Shown one piece after another: positions 39,773 to 48,949 of a stretch of 64,000 nt of DNA. The position numbers and the translations under genes were made by a program. This stretch comes from Rhodovulum sp. ES.010. GTDB taxonomy: Bacteria; Pseudomonadota; Alphaproteobacteria; Rhodobacterales; Rhodobacteraceae. Within the stretch, counting starts at the first letter, position 1, and each line of letters opens with the position of its first letter. The stretch is from the NCBI RefSeq assembly GCF_900142935.1, contig NZ_FSRS01000001.1, positions 1,994,001 to 2,058,000 on the forward strand, in the 5' to 3' direction. The notes below the pieces were generated by a model. That model was not told where the DNA came from and did no database searches. It saw only the letters and a program-made list of their open reading frames with translations.

Positions 39773-40978
39773 TCAGCCGACGACGTTGAACCCCGGACCG
39801 TAGGGATAATCGGTAATGTTCTCCGCACCCTCCGCGGTTACGATCAGGATATCGTGCTCACGGTAGCCGCCCGCGCCGGGCTGGCCCTCGGGAATCGTCA
39901 GCATCGGCTCCATCGAGATCACCATGCCGGGTTCCAGCACCGTGTCGACATCCTCGCGCAGTTCCAGCCCCGCCTCGCGGCCGTAGTAGTGCGACAGCAC
40001 ACCGAAGCTGTGGCCATAGCCGAAGCTGCGGTATTGCAGCAGGCCGCGCTCGGCGAGGAAAGCGTTGATGGCGTGGGTCACCTCGGCGCAGGTGACGCCC
40101 GGCTTGAGCAGCGACATGCCGTATTCATGGGCGGCAACGTTCGCCTCCCAGAATTCCAGGCTGGCCGCGTCCACCTCGGCCACGAACATCGTGCGTTCCA
40201 GCGCGGTGTAATAGCCCGAGATCATCGGGAAGGTGTTGAGCGACAGGATGTCGCCGCGCTGCAACGCCCGCGCGGTCACCGGGTTGTGCGCGCCATCGGT
40301 GTTCAGCCCCGACTGGAACCAGACCCATGTGTCGCGGTATTCGGCATCGGGAAAGCGGCGCGCGATCTCCAGGTCCATCGCGTCGCGCCCGGCCATCGCC
40401 ACGTCGATCTCGCGCGTGCCCTCGCGCACCGCCTCGCGGATCGCGTAGCCGCCCACATCCGCCACCTGCGCGCCCGCCAGGATCAGTTCCAACTCGGCCG
40501 GACTCTTGCGCATCCGCTGCTGCATCGTGGCGGGGGCAATGTCCACGGTCTCGCGCGGCGCCAGAAAGGCGTCGAGCTTCGCCTTCTGCGCCAGCGTCAG
40601 GTGGTCGCTCTCGTAGCCGACGGCGCGTCCCTGCCCGGCCACATGGGCCACCGCACGCCAGTAATTGTCGCGCGCCCAGTCGGTATAAGTGATGTTGTCG
40701 GTCGCGCATCGCCGCCAGGGCTGGCCCGCGTCGATTCCCGCGCTGATCGTCACGGCCTCGGAGGCCGTGACCACCAGCCCATAGGGCCGGCCGAAACTGC
40801 AATAGAGAAAGCCCGAGTAATAGGCGACGGTCTGCATCGAGGTCAGCACCGCCACCTCTGCGCCCACGGCATCCATCGCGGAGCGCAGGCCCATCAGGCG
40901 GGTGTCGTATTCCTCAGCCGCGAAGGGCAGCGTGGCCTTGTCTCCGTTGTGAAAGCGGAAAAAGTCGGGTCGGGTCAT
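39773..40978 (-). CDS. creatinase (creatine amidinohydrolase), M24 fold
   Basis: This 401-residue protein matches the pita-bread creatinase of Pseudomonas very closely by recall: NGDKATLPFAAEEYDTRL, YYSGFLYCSFGRPYGLVVT, GQPWRR, WVWFQSGLNTDGAHNPVT, LSLNTFPMISGYYTALERT, FGYGHSFGVLSHYYGREAGL and GMVISMEPM. The catalytic His232 equivalent is His231, with Glu261 matching Glu262; the dimetal ligands of M24 peptidases are absent as in creatinase. It hydrolyses creatine to sarcosine and urea. It is divergent from the ABC permease genes across 210 bp. Urease genes in this window could use the urea. A close M24 relative cannot be excluded without an assay. Confidence 0.88.
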   Translation of the reverse strand: MTRPDFFRFHNGDKATLPFAAEEYDTRLMGLRSAMDAVGAEVAVLTSMQTVAYYSGFLYCSFGRPYGLVVTASEAVTISAGIDAGQPWRRCATDNITYTDWARDNYWRAVAHVAGQGRAVGYESDHLTLAQKAKLDAFLAPRETVDIAPATMQQRMRKSPAELELILAGAQVADVGGYAIREAVREGTREIDVAMAGRDAMDLEIARRFPDAEYRDTWVWFQSGLNTDGAHNPVTARALQRGDILSLNTFPMISGYYTALERTMFVAEVDAASLEFWEANVAAHEYGMSLLKPGVTCAEVTHAINAFLAERGLLQYRSFGYGHSFGVLSHYYGREAGLELREDVDTVLEPGMVISMEPMLTIPEGQPGAGGYREHDILIVTAEGAENITDYPYGPGFNVVG

Positions 40979-41188
40979 CGAAACCTCCGAGCGGTCGGCC
41001 CGGGGCGGCCGAGCCAAGTGGGGTCCCGGCGTTCAGGAGACAGGGCGGGGTGCCCGGGCCATGGGGGCGCTTACCCCCGCGGCGACGCCATCGCCACGCG
41101 GCCCGCGCGGGATATTACGCCAAACGCGCGGCCCGGCAAGCGGGCAAATCCTCTGGCGCGAGGCGGGGCGCTTGCCTAGGCTCGCCCC

Positions 41189-42133
41189 ATGCTGCGTTAC
41201 GCTTTCAGGCGCCTTCTGTCGCTCGGACTCAGCCTGCTCGCCGCGAGCGTCGTGATCTTCACCGTGATCGAGGTGATCCCGGGCGATCCGGCGTCCTACA
41301 TGCTGGGGCTGAACGCCGACCCGTCCGCCGTCGCGGCGCTCAGGGACGATCTGGGCCTGACCGGCTCGCCGCTGACCCGGTATCTCGACTGGGTGGGCGG
41401 CATGCTGACCGGCGATTTCGGCCAGTCCTACACCTACCGCGTGCCGGTGGCGGACCTCGTGGCGCAGCGGCTATGGGTGTCGTTGCCCCTGGCGGCTTAC
41501 GCGCTGACGCTGTCCACGCTGATCGCCCTGCCCGTAGGGCTCTGGGCCGCGGCGCGGCGGGGCGGGCCAGTGGATTTCGGCGTGATGGGGGCGACGCAGC
41601 TGGGCATCGCGGTGCCGAATTTCTGGTTCGCGATGCTGCTGGTGCTGGTTTTCGCGGTGAATCTCAACTGGTTCTCCGCAGGTGGCTTCCCCGGCTGGGA
41701 GGCGGGCCTCTTGCCCGGCCTCAAGGCGCTGACCCTGCCGGCGGTGGCGCTGGCCCTGCCGCAGGCCGCAATCCTCGCACGCGTTATGCGCTCGGCGCTG
41801 ATCGAGACGCTGGGCCAGGACTATATCCGCAGCGCGCGGGCCAAGGGTCTGAGCCGCGGCCAAGCGATCCGACGTCATGCGTTCCGCAACGCGCTGATCC
41901 CAGTGCTGACCATCCTCGGGCTGCAATTCTCGTTCCTGATCGCGGGCGCCATCATCATCGAGAACGTGTTCTTCCTGCCGGGCCTCGGGCGGCTGATCTT
42001 CCAGGCGATCACCCAGCGCGACCTGATCGTGGTGGAAAGCGTAGTCATGCTGCTGGTCTTCGCAGTGATTCTGGTAACCTTCCTCGTGGACCTCGCCTAT
42101 GCCGCGGTCGACCCGCGCCTGAGGCGGCGATGA
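41189..42133 (+). CDS. ABC transporter permease, DppB/OppB type
   Basis: This 314-residue inner-membrane permease has TM1 (FRRLLSLGLSLLAASVVIFT) followed by EVIPGDPASYMLG, typical of DppB-like proteins, and the EAA-like loop IETLGQDYIRSARAKGLSRG that docks the ATPase. It ends in [15 protein letters not shown]. The start of the next permease overlaps its stop (ATGA). It is the first gene of a run reaching to about 46.7 kb: permeases, ATPase, aldehyde dehydrogenase, SDR. Confidence 0.95.
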   Translation: MLRYAFRRLLSLGLSLLAASVVIFTVIEVIPGDPASYMLGLNADPSAVAALRDDLGLTGSPLTRYLDWVGGMLTGDFGQSYTYRVPVADLVAQRLWVSLPLAAYALTLSTLIALPVGLWAAARRGGPVDFGVMGATQLGIAVPNFWFAMLLVLVFAVNLNWFSAGGFPGWEAGLLPGLKALTLPAVALALPQAAILARVMRSALIETLGQDYIRSARAKGLSRGQAIRRHAFRNALIPVLTILGLQFSFLIAGAIIIENVFFLPGLGRLIFQAITQRDLIVVESVVMLLVFAVILVTFLVDLAYAAVDPRLRRR

Positions 42134-42951
42134 GCGGGCGGGCGCGGCTGATCGCGGGGGGCGCGCTGTCGGCGGTGTTCCTGCTGGCCGCGGCTGTGTC
42201 GCTGGTCTGGGTGCCCCATGACGTGGCCGTGCTGAACATCGCCGACCGGCTAAGCCCCCCGGGCGGCCCCTACGCCCTGGGCACCGATCAGTTCGGGCGC
42301 GACCTGTTGTCGATGCTGATGGTGGGCGCGCGGTCCTCGATCGCCGTGGCGCTGGTGGCGGTGGGCATCGGGATGGGCGCGGGCGTGCCACTGGGGCTAT
42401 TGGCGGCGGCCAACCGGGGCGGCGTGCTGGACGAGCTGGTGATGCGGATGAACGACCTGATCTTCGCCTTTCCGGCGCTGGTCATCGCGATCCTGATCAC
42501 GGCCGTTCTCGGCCCCTCGGCGGTGAACGCGATCATCGCCATCGGCATCTTCAACATCCCCGTCTTCGCCCGCGTCACCCGCGGCGCGGCGCTCAGCCTG
42601 TGGAGCTTGGATTACATCCTCGCGGCCCGCGTGGCAGGCAAGGGCGGGGCGCGGATCAGCGTGGAGCACATCCTGCCCAACATCGCGAACCTCTTGATCG
42701 TGCAGGGCTCGATCCAGTTCTCGCTGGGCATCCTGGCCGAGGCGGGGCTCTCCTATGTGGGCCTCGGCGCGCAGCCTCCGGGCACGAGCTGGGGCCGGAT
42801 GCTGGCCGAGGCGCAGACCATGATCTACACCGCGCCCGCCCTCGCCATCCTGCCGGGGCTGTGCATCGTGCTGATGGTGCTGGGTCTGAACCTGATGGGC
42901 GACGGCTTGCGCGACGCGCTGGACCCGCGGCTTCGGAGGGCGGCACGGTGA
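42130..42951 (+). CDS. ABC transporter permease, DppC/OppC type
   Basis: This 273-residue permease has the DppC opening (signal-anchor helix [20 protein letters not shown], then [20 protein letters not shown]) and the EAA loop [20 protein letters not shown]. Five C-terminal helices follow. It pairs with the DppB-type permease upstream; its stop overlaps the GTG of the ATPase gene. Confidence 0.95.
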   Translation: MSGRARLIAGGALSAVFLLAAAVSLVWVPHDVAVLNIADRLSPPGGPYALGTDQFGRDLLSMLMVGARSSIAVALVAVGIGMGAGVPLGLLAAANRGGVLDELVMRMNDLIFAFPALVIAILITAVLGPSAVNAIIAIGIFNIPVFARVTRGAALSLWSLDYILAARVAGKGGARISVEHILPNIANLLIVQGSIQFSLGILAEAGLSYVGLGAQPPGTSWGRMLAEAQTMIYTAPALAILPGLCIVLMVLGLNLMGDGLRDALDPRLRRAAR

Positions 42952-44519
42952 TCGCGCTGGACGATCTCTCGGTGACGATCCACGGCGCGCCGATCCTGCA
43001 GGGCGTCTCGCTCGGAATCGCGCGCGGGCAGATCGTCGGGCTGGTGGGCGAGAGCGGGTCGGGCAAGTCGATGACGGCGCTGGCGCTGATGGGGCTCTTG
43101 CCGCAAGGGGCGGGGGCGACGGGCCGGGTGCGGCTCGACGGGACCGACCTGCTGATGCTCCCCGAGGCAGAGATGTGCGACATCCGTGGCCGGCAGCTCG
43201 GCATGATCTTCCAGGAGCCGATGACCGCGCTGAACCCGGTGCAGACCATCGGCGACCAGGTGGCGGAAACGCTGGTGATCCACGGCGCGGCCTCGCGCGG
43301 CGAGGCCCTGCGCGCGGCGCGCACGCGGCTCGACCGCGTGGGCCTGCCCGCCGCCCGCTTTGCGCTGCGCCGCTACCCGCATGAACTCTCGGGCGGCCAG
43401 CGCCAGCGCGTCTGCATCGCCATGGCCATCGCGCTGCGCCCGCAACTGCTGATCGCGGACGAGCCCACCACCGCACTCGACGTCACCACGCAGGCGCAGA
43501 TTCTCGACTTGCTGAAGGGACTGGTCGCCGAAGAGGGCATGGGACTGATGCTGATCACCCATGATCTAGCCGTGGTTTCGGGGATGGCCGACCATCTGGC
43601 GGTGATGCGCGACGGTGAAATCGTCGAACAGGGGCCGACCGCCGAGCTGCTCCGCGACCGCCGCCACCCCTATACGCGCGCGCTATTCGAGGCCTCGTCG
43701 CACCACCCCGAGGCGCGGTCCGCGCCGACGGACGGCGCGCTCTTGCAGGTTCGCGCCGCAATCCGCGACTATCCCTTGCCGCGCAGCGGGTTGTTCCAGC
43801 GTCCGCCGCCCTTCCGCGCAGTCAATGGCGTCAGCTTCGACATCGCGCGGGGCGAAAGCGTCGGGCTGGTGGGGGAATCGGGCTGCGGCAAGTCCACGCT
43901 GACCCGCGCGATCCTGGGGCTCGACCCGCTTCAGGGGGGTGAAATCCGGCTGGACGGGCACGCGGTCAAGGCCGGCGAACATACGCCCGCAACCCTGCGC
44001 CGCAAGATGAACGTCGTGTTCCAGGACCCTTACGGCAGCTTCAATCCCCGCCACCGGGTCGGCCGCCTGATCGCCGAACCTTTCCACCTGACCGGGCGCC
44101 CGGCCGATGCCGACGCCCGTATCGCCGAGGCGCTCAACTCGGTCGGCCTGTCCCCTGACGACCGGCACAAGTTCATCCACGAGTTCTCTGGCGGCCAGCG
44201 CCAGCGCATCGCCATCGCGCGCGCCCTGATCACCCGGCCCGAGCTGATCGTGCTGGACGAGGCGGTGTCGGCGCTGGATGTCCGCGTTCGCGCGCAGATC
44301 CTCGATCTGCTGGCCGACCTGCGCGCGCGCTTCGCCCTCTCCTACCTGTTCATCAGCCACGATCTGCACGTGGTGCGCGCGATCACCGACCGGGTGCTGG
44401 TGATGCGCGCTGGGCGGATCGTCGAGGAAGGCCCGACCGAAAAGGTGCTGTGCGCGCCCGACCATCCCTATACCAAGGAATTGATGGCCGCAGCGCCCGA
44501 ACTGGAGGTGCCCGCATGA
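42948..44519 (+). CDS. ABC transporter ATPase, fused DppD-DppF type
   Basis: This 523-residue protein carries two complete nucleotide-binding domains. Domain one: Walker A GESGSGKS (34-41), signature LSGGQRQRV, Walker [14 protein letters not shown]. Domain two: [32 protein letters not shown]. Each is followed by the oligopeptide-type C-terminal extension ending in HPYT ([19 protein letters not shown]). It starts with GTG inside the stop of the permease gene. The fusion supplies both ATPase subunits of the transporter. Confidence 0.95.
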   Translation: MIALDDLSVTIHGAPILQGVSLGIARGQIVGLVGESGSGKSMTALALMGLLPQGAGATGRVRLDGTDLLMLPEAEMCDIRGRQLGMIFQEPMTALNPVQTIGDQVAETLVIHGAASRGEALRAARTRLDRVGLPAARFALRRYPHELSGGQRQRVCIAMAIALRPQLLIADEPTTALDVTTQAQILDLLKGLVAEEGMGLMLITHDLAVVSGMADHLAVMRDGEIVEQGPTAELLRDRRHPYTRALFEASSHHPEARSAPTDGALLQVRAAIRDYPLPRSGLFQRPPPFRAVNGVSFDIARGESVGLVGESGCGKSTLTRAILGLDPLQGGEIRLDGHAVKAGEHTPATLRRKMNVVFQDPYGSFNPRHRVGRLIAEPFHLTGRPADADARIAEALNSVGLSPDDRHKFIHEFSGGQRQRIAIARALITRPELIVLDEAVSALDVRVRAQILDLLADLRARFALSYLFISHDLHVVRAITDRVLVMRAGRIVEEGPTEKVLCAPDHPYTKELMAAAPELEVPA

Positions 44520-45979
44520 CCGCCGAGTTGATCCGCGACCTGTGGTTTCCCACCGACCGCTGTTTCATCGCCGGGCACTGGACCCCGCCCGTGGGCGACG
44601 AGAGCCTGCCCGTCGAGAACCCCTCGACCGGCGCGGAAATCGGCCGGATCGCCAAGGGCCGGGCCGCCGATATCGACGCCGCCGTCGCAGCCGCCGAAAA
44701 CGCCCGCCGTGGCGCCTGGGGCCGGGCGACGGCGGCCGAGCGGGGCCGGGTGCTGGCCCGAATCGGGCAGTTCGTGCGCGGCCGGGCCGATGAGCTGGCG
44801 GGACTCGAGGCCACCGACGTGGGCAAGCCGCGGACCCAGGCGCGGGCCGATGCGATGGCGCTGGCCCGTTACATGGAATTCTACGGCGGCGCCGCCGACA
44901 AGGTGATGGGCGAGACCATCCCCTATCTCGAAGGCTACACCGTCTATACCTTGCGCGAACCCCATGGCGTGACCGGCCACATCATACCGTGGAACTACCC
45001 GATGCAAATCATCGGCCGGTCGGTCGGGGCGGCGCTGGCCATGGGAAATGCCTGCGTGCTGAAACCCGCCGAAGAGGCCTGCCTTACAGCACTCGCCTTT
45101 GCCAAGCTGGCCGAAGAGGCGGGGCTGCCGCCCGGCGCGCTGAACGTGGTGCCGGGCCTCGGCGAAGAGGCGGGGGCGGCGCTGACCGCCCATCCGGGCG
45201 TCAACCATATCAGCTTTACCGGTTCGCTGGAGGTCGGCCGGCTGGTGCAGGCGGCGGCCGCGCAGAACGTGGTGCCGGTCACGCTGGAACTCGGCGGGAA
45301 ATCCCCGCAGGTGGTGTTTGCCGATGCCGACCTCGACGCCGCCCTGCCTTTCCTTGTCAACGCGGGCATCCAGAACGCGGGCCAGACCTGCTCGGCCTCG
45401 TCGCGCATCCTGGTGGAGCGGCCCGTCTACAACGCGGTGCTGGCCCGCATGGCCGAGCGTTATCGCGCGCTGAAGGTCGGCCAGGCGCTCGACGATCTAG
45501 ATGTCGGCCCGCTGATCTCGGCCCGCCAGAAGGAGGTCGTCGAGGGATTTCTGGCCAAGGGTGCCGACCTGGAGACGGCGGCCGAGGGCACCGTCCTCGG
45601 CGACGTGCCCGCCGGCGGGCACTACGTGGCACCGCGGCTGATGGCGCAGGTGCCGCCGGACCACGGGCTCGCGCAGGACGAGATCTTCGGCCCGGTGCAG
45701 GTGGTGATCCCCTTCGCGGACGAAGACGAGGCCGTCGAGATCGCCAACGGCACCGGCTACGGCCTCGTCGCCTCGGTCTGGTCGCGGGATGGCGGGCGGC
45801 AGATGCGGCTGGCGCGCGCCCTGCGGGCCGGGCAGGTGTTCATCAATAATTACGGCGCGGGGGGCGGGGTGGAACTGCCCTTCGGCGGCACCGGGCTGTC
45901 CGGGCATGGCCGCGAGAAGGGCTTCGAGGCGCTTTACGGGTTCTCGACGGTCAAGACGGTGGCCGCGCGGCATGGCTGA
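44516..45979 (+). CDS. NAD(P)-dependent aldehyde dehydrogenase, betaine-aldehyde/gamma-aminobutyraldehyde-like
   Basis: This 487-residue enzyme has all catalytic residues: Asn160 (IIPWNYPMQ), Lys183, Glu258 (LELGGKSP) and nucleophile Cys292 (NAGQTCSAS). N-terminal ENPSTGAEIGRIAKG and C-terminal INNYGAGGGVELPFGGTGLSG are typical of ALDHs acting on amino- or betaine-aldehydes. The start overlaps the ABC ATPase stop by four bases, so the enzyme probably acts on a breakdown product of the imported compound. Followed by an SDR gene 13 nt on. Confidence 0.93.
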   Translation: MTAELIRDLWFPTDRCFIAGHWTPPVGDESLPVENPSTGAEIGRIAKGRAADIDAAVAAAENARRGAWGRATAAERGRVLARIGQFVRGRADELAGLEATDVGKPRTQARADAMALARYMEFYGGAADKVMGETIPYLEGYTVYTLREPHGVTGHIIPWNYPMQIIGRSVGAALAMGNACVLKPAEEACLTALAFAKLAEEAGLPPGALNVVPGLGEEAGAALTAHPGVNHISFTGSLEVGRLVQAAAAQNVVPVTLELGGKSPQVVFADADLDAALPFLVNAGIQNAGQTCSASSRILVERPVYNAVLARMAERYRALKVGQALDDLDVGPLISARQKEVVEGFLAKGADLETAAEGTVLGDVPAGGHYVAPRLMAQVPPDHGLAQDEIFGPVQVVIPFADEDEAVEIANGTGYGLVASVWSRDGGRQMRLARALRAGQVFINNYGAGGGVELPFGGTGLSGHGREKGFEALYGFSTVKTVAARHG

Positions 45980-45992
45980 GGGAGGAAAAACG

Positions 45993-46733
45993 ATGCGACT
46001 TGAGGGCAAGACGGCGATCGTGACGGGCGGCGGCTCGGGCTTCGGCGCGGGGATCGCGCGGAAATTCGCGGCCGAAGGCGCGCGGGTGATGGTGGCCGAT
46101 ATCGACGCGGATGCCGCGGCTGCCGTCGCGGACGAGGTCAGCGGGATAGCCCGGGCGGTGGATGTGGCCGATGACGCATCGGTGGGCGGCATGGCGCGCG
46201 CGGCGCTGGCAGAGTTCAGTCGGCTCGACATCCTGGTCAATAATGCCGGGATCACCCACTTGCCCAAGCCGATGGAGGAGGTTCCCGAGGCGGAGTTCGA
46301 CCGGGTGCTGGCGGTCAACGCCAAGTCGGTCTTCCTGACCGCGCGCCACCTTGTGCCGCACATGAAGGCGACCGGCGCGGGGGCGATCCTGAACGTGGCC
46401 TCGACGGCCGGCCTGTCGCCGCGGCCCCGGCTGAACTGGTACAATGCCTCCAAGGGCTGGATGATCACTGCGACCAAGACGATGGCGGTGGAGTTGGCGC
46501 CTTCGGGGGTACGGGTCAACGCCCTGTGTCCCGTGGCGGGCGAGACGCCACTGCTGAAGAGCTTTCTCGGCGAGGACACGCCCGAGATGCGGACGAAATT
46601 TCTGGCGACGATCCCGCTGGGCCGGCTCTCGACGCCCGAGGACCTGGGCAATGCGGCCTGTTTCCTGTGTTCGGACGACGCGGCGATGATCACCGGGGTG
46701 GCGATGGAAGTCGATGGCGGGCGCTGCATCTGA
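45993..46733 (+). CDS. short-chain dehydrogenase/reductase
   Basis: This 246-residue classical SDR has the cofactor motif TGGGSGFGAGIA (11-22), NNAG, catalytic Ser in LNVASTAG and the YxxxK motif in NWYNASKGW. Asp at position 36 (VADIDAD) after beta-2 favours NAD over NADP. Strong GGAGGAAAA precedes the ATG at 45993. Last gene of the run starting at 41189; likely oxidises an alcohol or reduces a ketone in the same pathway. Substrate unknown. Confidence 0.93.
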   Translation: MRLEGKTAIVTGGGSGFGAGIARKFAAEGARVMVADIDADAAAAVADEVSGIARAVDVADDASVGGMARAALAEFSRLDILVNNAGITHLPKPMEEVPEAEFDRVLAVNAKSVFLTARHLVPHMKATGAGAILNVASTAGLSPRPRLNWYNASKGWMITATKTMAVELAPSGVRVNALCPVAGETPLLKSFLGEDTPEMRTKFLATIPLGRLSTPEDLGNAACFLCSDDAAMITGVAMEVDGGRCI

Positions 46734-46741
46734 GGGCCGGA

Positions 46742-46790
46742 CCGGGGGCGCTGCCCCCGGACCCCCCGGATATTTCGGCCAGAAGAAGGA
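46742..46790 (+). repeat. GC-rich hairpin plus CCGGATATTT...AAGAAGG repeat
   Basis: CCGGGGGC (46742-46749) pairs with GCCCCCGG (46753-46760) across a 3-nt loop, followed by ACCCCCCGGATATTTCGGCC and AGAAGAAGG. A related unit lies on the opposite strand at 25089-25120. The same pattern recurs between genes in Rhodobacterales by recall. It lies between the SDR and P1 peptidase genes and its last part serves as the ribosome-binding site (AGAAGGA). Confidence 0.55.
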
Positions 46791-46795
46791 AAAGC

Positions 46796-47785
46796 ATGCG
46801 ACCGGGAGCGAGGAACCTGATCACCGATGTCGCGGGATTGAGGGTCGGGCAGGCCCGTGACACGCGGGCGAAAACCGGCGTGAGCGTGCTGGTGGGCGAG
46901 GCGCCCTTCGTGGCGGGTGTGCATGTGATGGGCGGCGCGCCGGGCACGCGCGAAACGGAGCTGTTGGCACCAGACCGGCTGGTGCAGGAGGTGGACGCGC
47001 TGGTGCTTTCGGGGGGCTCGGCCTTCGGGTTGGATGCGGCCTCGGGCGTGGCGGACGGGCTGCGCGCGATGGGCCGGGGCTTTGAGGTAGGGAGCTTACG
47101 GGTGCCCATCGTGCCGGGGGCGATTCTGTTCGATCTGTTGAACGGGGGCGACAAGGATTGGGACGACAACCCCTATAAAAGGCTGGGAAATTCCGCGCTC
47201 ATTGCGGCTGCGGAGGCGTTCGACCTGGGCAGCGCGGGGGCGGGGTTCGGGGCGACGACGGCGGACCTGAAGGGGGGGCTCGGCTCGGCCTCGGTAGTGC
47301 TGGAGAGCGCGATCACGGTCGGCGCGCTGGTGGCGGTGAACGCGGTGGGCTCGGCGGTGATGGGGGGCGGCCCGGAGTTCTGGGCGGCGCCCTTCGAAAT
47401 CTACAACGAATTCGGGGGCTTGGGCGGCGGCCAGCAGGAGCCGGCGGCGGTTCCGCGGACCAAGCTGACGGGGCAGGCCACGACCATCGCGATCGTGGCG
47501 ACCGATGCCGCCCTGACCCAGGCGCAGGCGACGCGACTGGCTGTCGCCGCGCATGACGGGATCGCGCGGGCGCTGGTGCCGAGCCACACGCCGTTCGACG
47601 GCGACCTTGTCTTTGCCGCGGCGACCGGGGCGCGCGCCCTGGGCGATGCGGAGCTGGACCCGCTGCTGCTGGGGCATGCCGCAAGCTGTTGTTTGGCAAG
47701 GGCGATTGCACGGGGAGTATATCACGCAACCGCCGCCGACAACGACCCCCTACCGTCTTGGCAGGCGCGGTTTGGCGGCGTGTGA
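46796..47785 (+). CDS. P1 family peptidase (DmpA/NylC type)
   Basis: This 329-residue N-terminal-nucleophile hydrolase has the P1 family opening NLITDVAGLRVGQARD, the SGGSAFGLDAASGV block, GSVVL-like NAVGSAVMGG and the self-cleavage region GQATTIAIVATDAAL. Auto-processing would expose Thr229 or Thr230 as the nucleophile. Family members are DmpA (L-aminopeptidase D-amidase/esterase) and NylC (nylon oligomer hydrolase), so the substrate is an amide. It follows the SDR gene by 62 bp and could process the transported compound. Confidence 0.9.
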   Translation: MRPGARNLITDVAGLRVGQARDTRAKTGVSVLVGEAPFVAGVHVMGGAPGTRETELLAPDRLVQEVDALVLSGGSAFGLDAASGVADGLRAMGRGFEVGSLRVPIVPGAILFDLLNGGDKDWDDNPYKRLGNSALIAAAEAFDLGSAGAGFGATTADLKGGLGSASVVLESAITVGALVAVNAVGSAVMGGGPEFWAAPFEIYNEFGGLGGGQQEPAAVPRTKLTGQATTIAIVATDAALTQAQATRLAVAAHDGIARALVPSHTPFDGDLVFAAATGARALGDAELDPLLLGHAASCCLARAIARGVYHATAADNDPLPSWQARFGGV

Positions 47786-47839
47786 GAGGCACGGACCGCG
47801 GTGCTAGGCTGGCCGCAACCGCTCCGAGGAGGACGCCCA

Positions 47840-48007
47840 ATGAAACGCCTGCGCCTTGCCGCCCTGATCGCCCTGACCGCGCCCGCGGCGTTGGCCGACG
47901 ATGTCACCGAAACGCTGCAAAGCGCCATCGAGGCCTATGAAACGGGCGATGTGAAACACGCGCTGGAAGCGATCGACTATAATGGGCTGTCGGGCATCGG
48001 CCGGTAG
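47840..48007 (+). pseudogene. N-terminal remnant of a small secreted alphaproteobacterial protein
   Basis: This 55-residue frame has a good signal peptide (KRLRLAALIALTAPAALA) and the start DDVTETLQSAIEAYETGDVK that I recall from longer, roughly 200-residue secreted proteins of Roseobacter-type genomes. It breaks off after DYNGLSGIGR. GAGGAGG precedes the ATG. The missing C-terminal part is not found in the following 68 bp before the convergent gene. It is therefore probably a deletion remnant; a genuine short peptide is the alternative. Confidence 0.5.
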
Positions 48008-48019
48008 GGCCGGAGTCCC

Positions 48020-48050
48020 GCATATGACTCGCATATGACTCTTATATGAG
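48020..48050. repeat. tandem 11-bp repeat GCATATGACTC
   Basis: GCATATGACTC occurs at 48020-48030 and 48031-48041, followed by the degenerate TTATATGAG. It is an unusually AT-rich 31-bp patch between the truncated gene and the convergent hydrolase gene. Confidence 0.5.
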
Positions 48051-48075
48051 CTTTTCCGGCCGGCGGCGAGCGGGG

Positions 48076-48897
48076 TCAGCCCTCCGCGCCCGGGCCGAGG
48101 ACCGCAGCGGTCAGAAGGCTGTCGGGCCGGGTCAGGCCCTCGATCACGTCGAAATGGTGCCGGCCCTCGTGGATGTGCAACGCGGCGCCGGGCCAGGCCT
48201 CGGCCAGCCAGCGCGCCTGGTCGAGAAAGACCGGGCGTTCCTCTGCGCCGACCCAGACGGTGACCGGGACGCTGGCGCGCGGCGCATGGGCGACCGGGCT
48301 TTCGGCCCGCGCCCCGGCCCCATCCAGGCGGAAGCTGTCGTTCATCTGCGTGCGGATGAGCGGGCGCAGGTCGGCGACCGGCGAGATCGGCACGACACGG
48401 GCGAGGCGCGCGGCGACGGCGTCGGGCAGGCCGGCATCGGCGCAGAGCATCCGCGCCACCAGGTGCCCGCCCGCCGAGTGCCCGGCCAGCGCGATGGGCC
48501 CCGGAACCAGCCGCGCCATCACCGGCAGCGCCGCGGCGATGTCGGCGGTGATCTCGGCGATCCGCACCTCGGGCGCCAGCCGGTAGGAGGGCAGCGCCAC
48601 GGCCCAGCCGCGCGCCAAGGGCCCCGCGGCGAGATGCGACCAGAAAGACTTGTCGAAGCGCAGCCAGTAGCCGCCATGGACGAAGACCGCGAGGCCGCGC
48701 GGGCGGCCGTCGGGCAGGAACAGGTCAAAGCGCTGGCGCGGGTGGTCGCCATAGGGCAGGTCGGTCTCGCCGCAGGCGGTGGCGCGGAACGCGGCCGCCG
48801 CCGCGGCCCAGCGCGGCGGGTAGTCGGCGGCGCCCGGGATATGCGCCGCGTTGGCATAGGCGTTGTCCGGATCGGCCAAGTTGTCGTGACTGGACAT
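48076..48897 (-). CDS. alpha/beta hydrolase, kynurenine formamidase-like
   Basis: This 273-residue hydrolase has the oxyanion-hole motif HGGYW (74-78) and nucleophile Ser141 in AGHSAGG, with an Asp/His pair near the C-terminus (GAEERPVFLDQA and GRHHFDVI). The HGGYW form is typical of arylformamidase-like enzymes that hydrolyse N-formylkynurenine. It is divergent from gabD with only 52 bp between the starts. Other amide or ester substrates are possible. Confidence 0.85.
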   Translation of the reverse strand: MSSHDNLADPDNAYANAAHIPGAADYPPRWAAAAAAFRATACGETDLPYGDHPRQRFDLFLPDGRPRGLAVFVHGGYWLRFDKSFWSHLAAGPLARGWAVALPSYRLAPEVRIAEITADIAAALPVMARLVPGPIALAGHSAGGHLVARMLCADAGLPDAVAARLARVVPISPVADLRPLIRTQMNDSFRLDGAGARAESPVAHAPRASVPVTVWVGAEERPVFLDQARWLAEAWPGAALHIHEGRHHFDVIEGLTRPDSLLTAAVLGPGAEG

Positions 48898-48949
48898 CCA
48901 CCCCGCCCCCTGCTTTCCATGGGCCGAAACCCAGAAGGGAGGATGACCG

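Noticed and set aside
39773..40978. Annotation as Xaa-Pro aminopeptidase
   Set aside because: The sequence lacks the M24 dimetal ligand pattern and follows creatinase motif by motif, including the catalytic histidine.
46796..47785. Phage- or plasmid-related origin for the P1 peptidase region
   Set aside because: Composition and codon use match the neighbours and no integrase, att repeat or plasmid gene is present.
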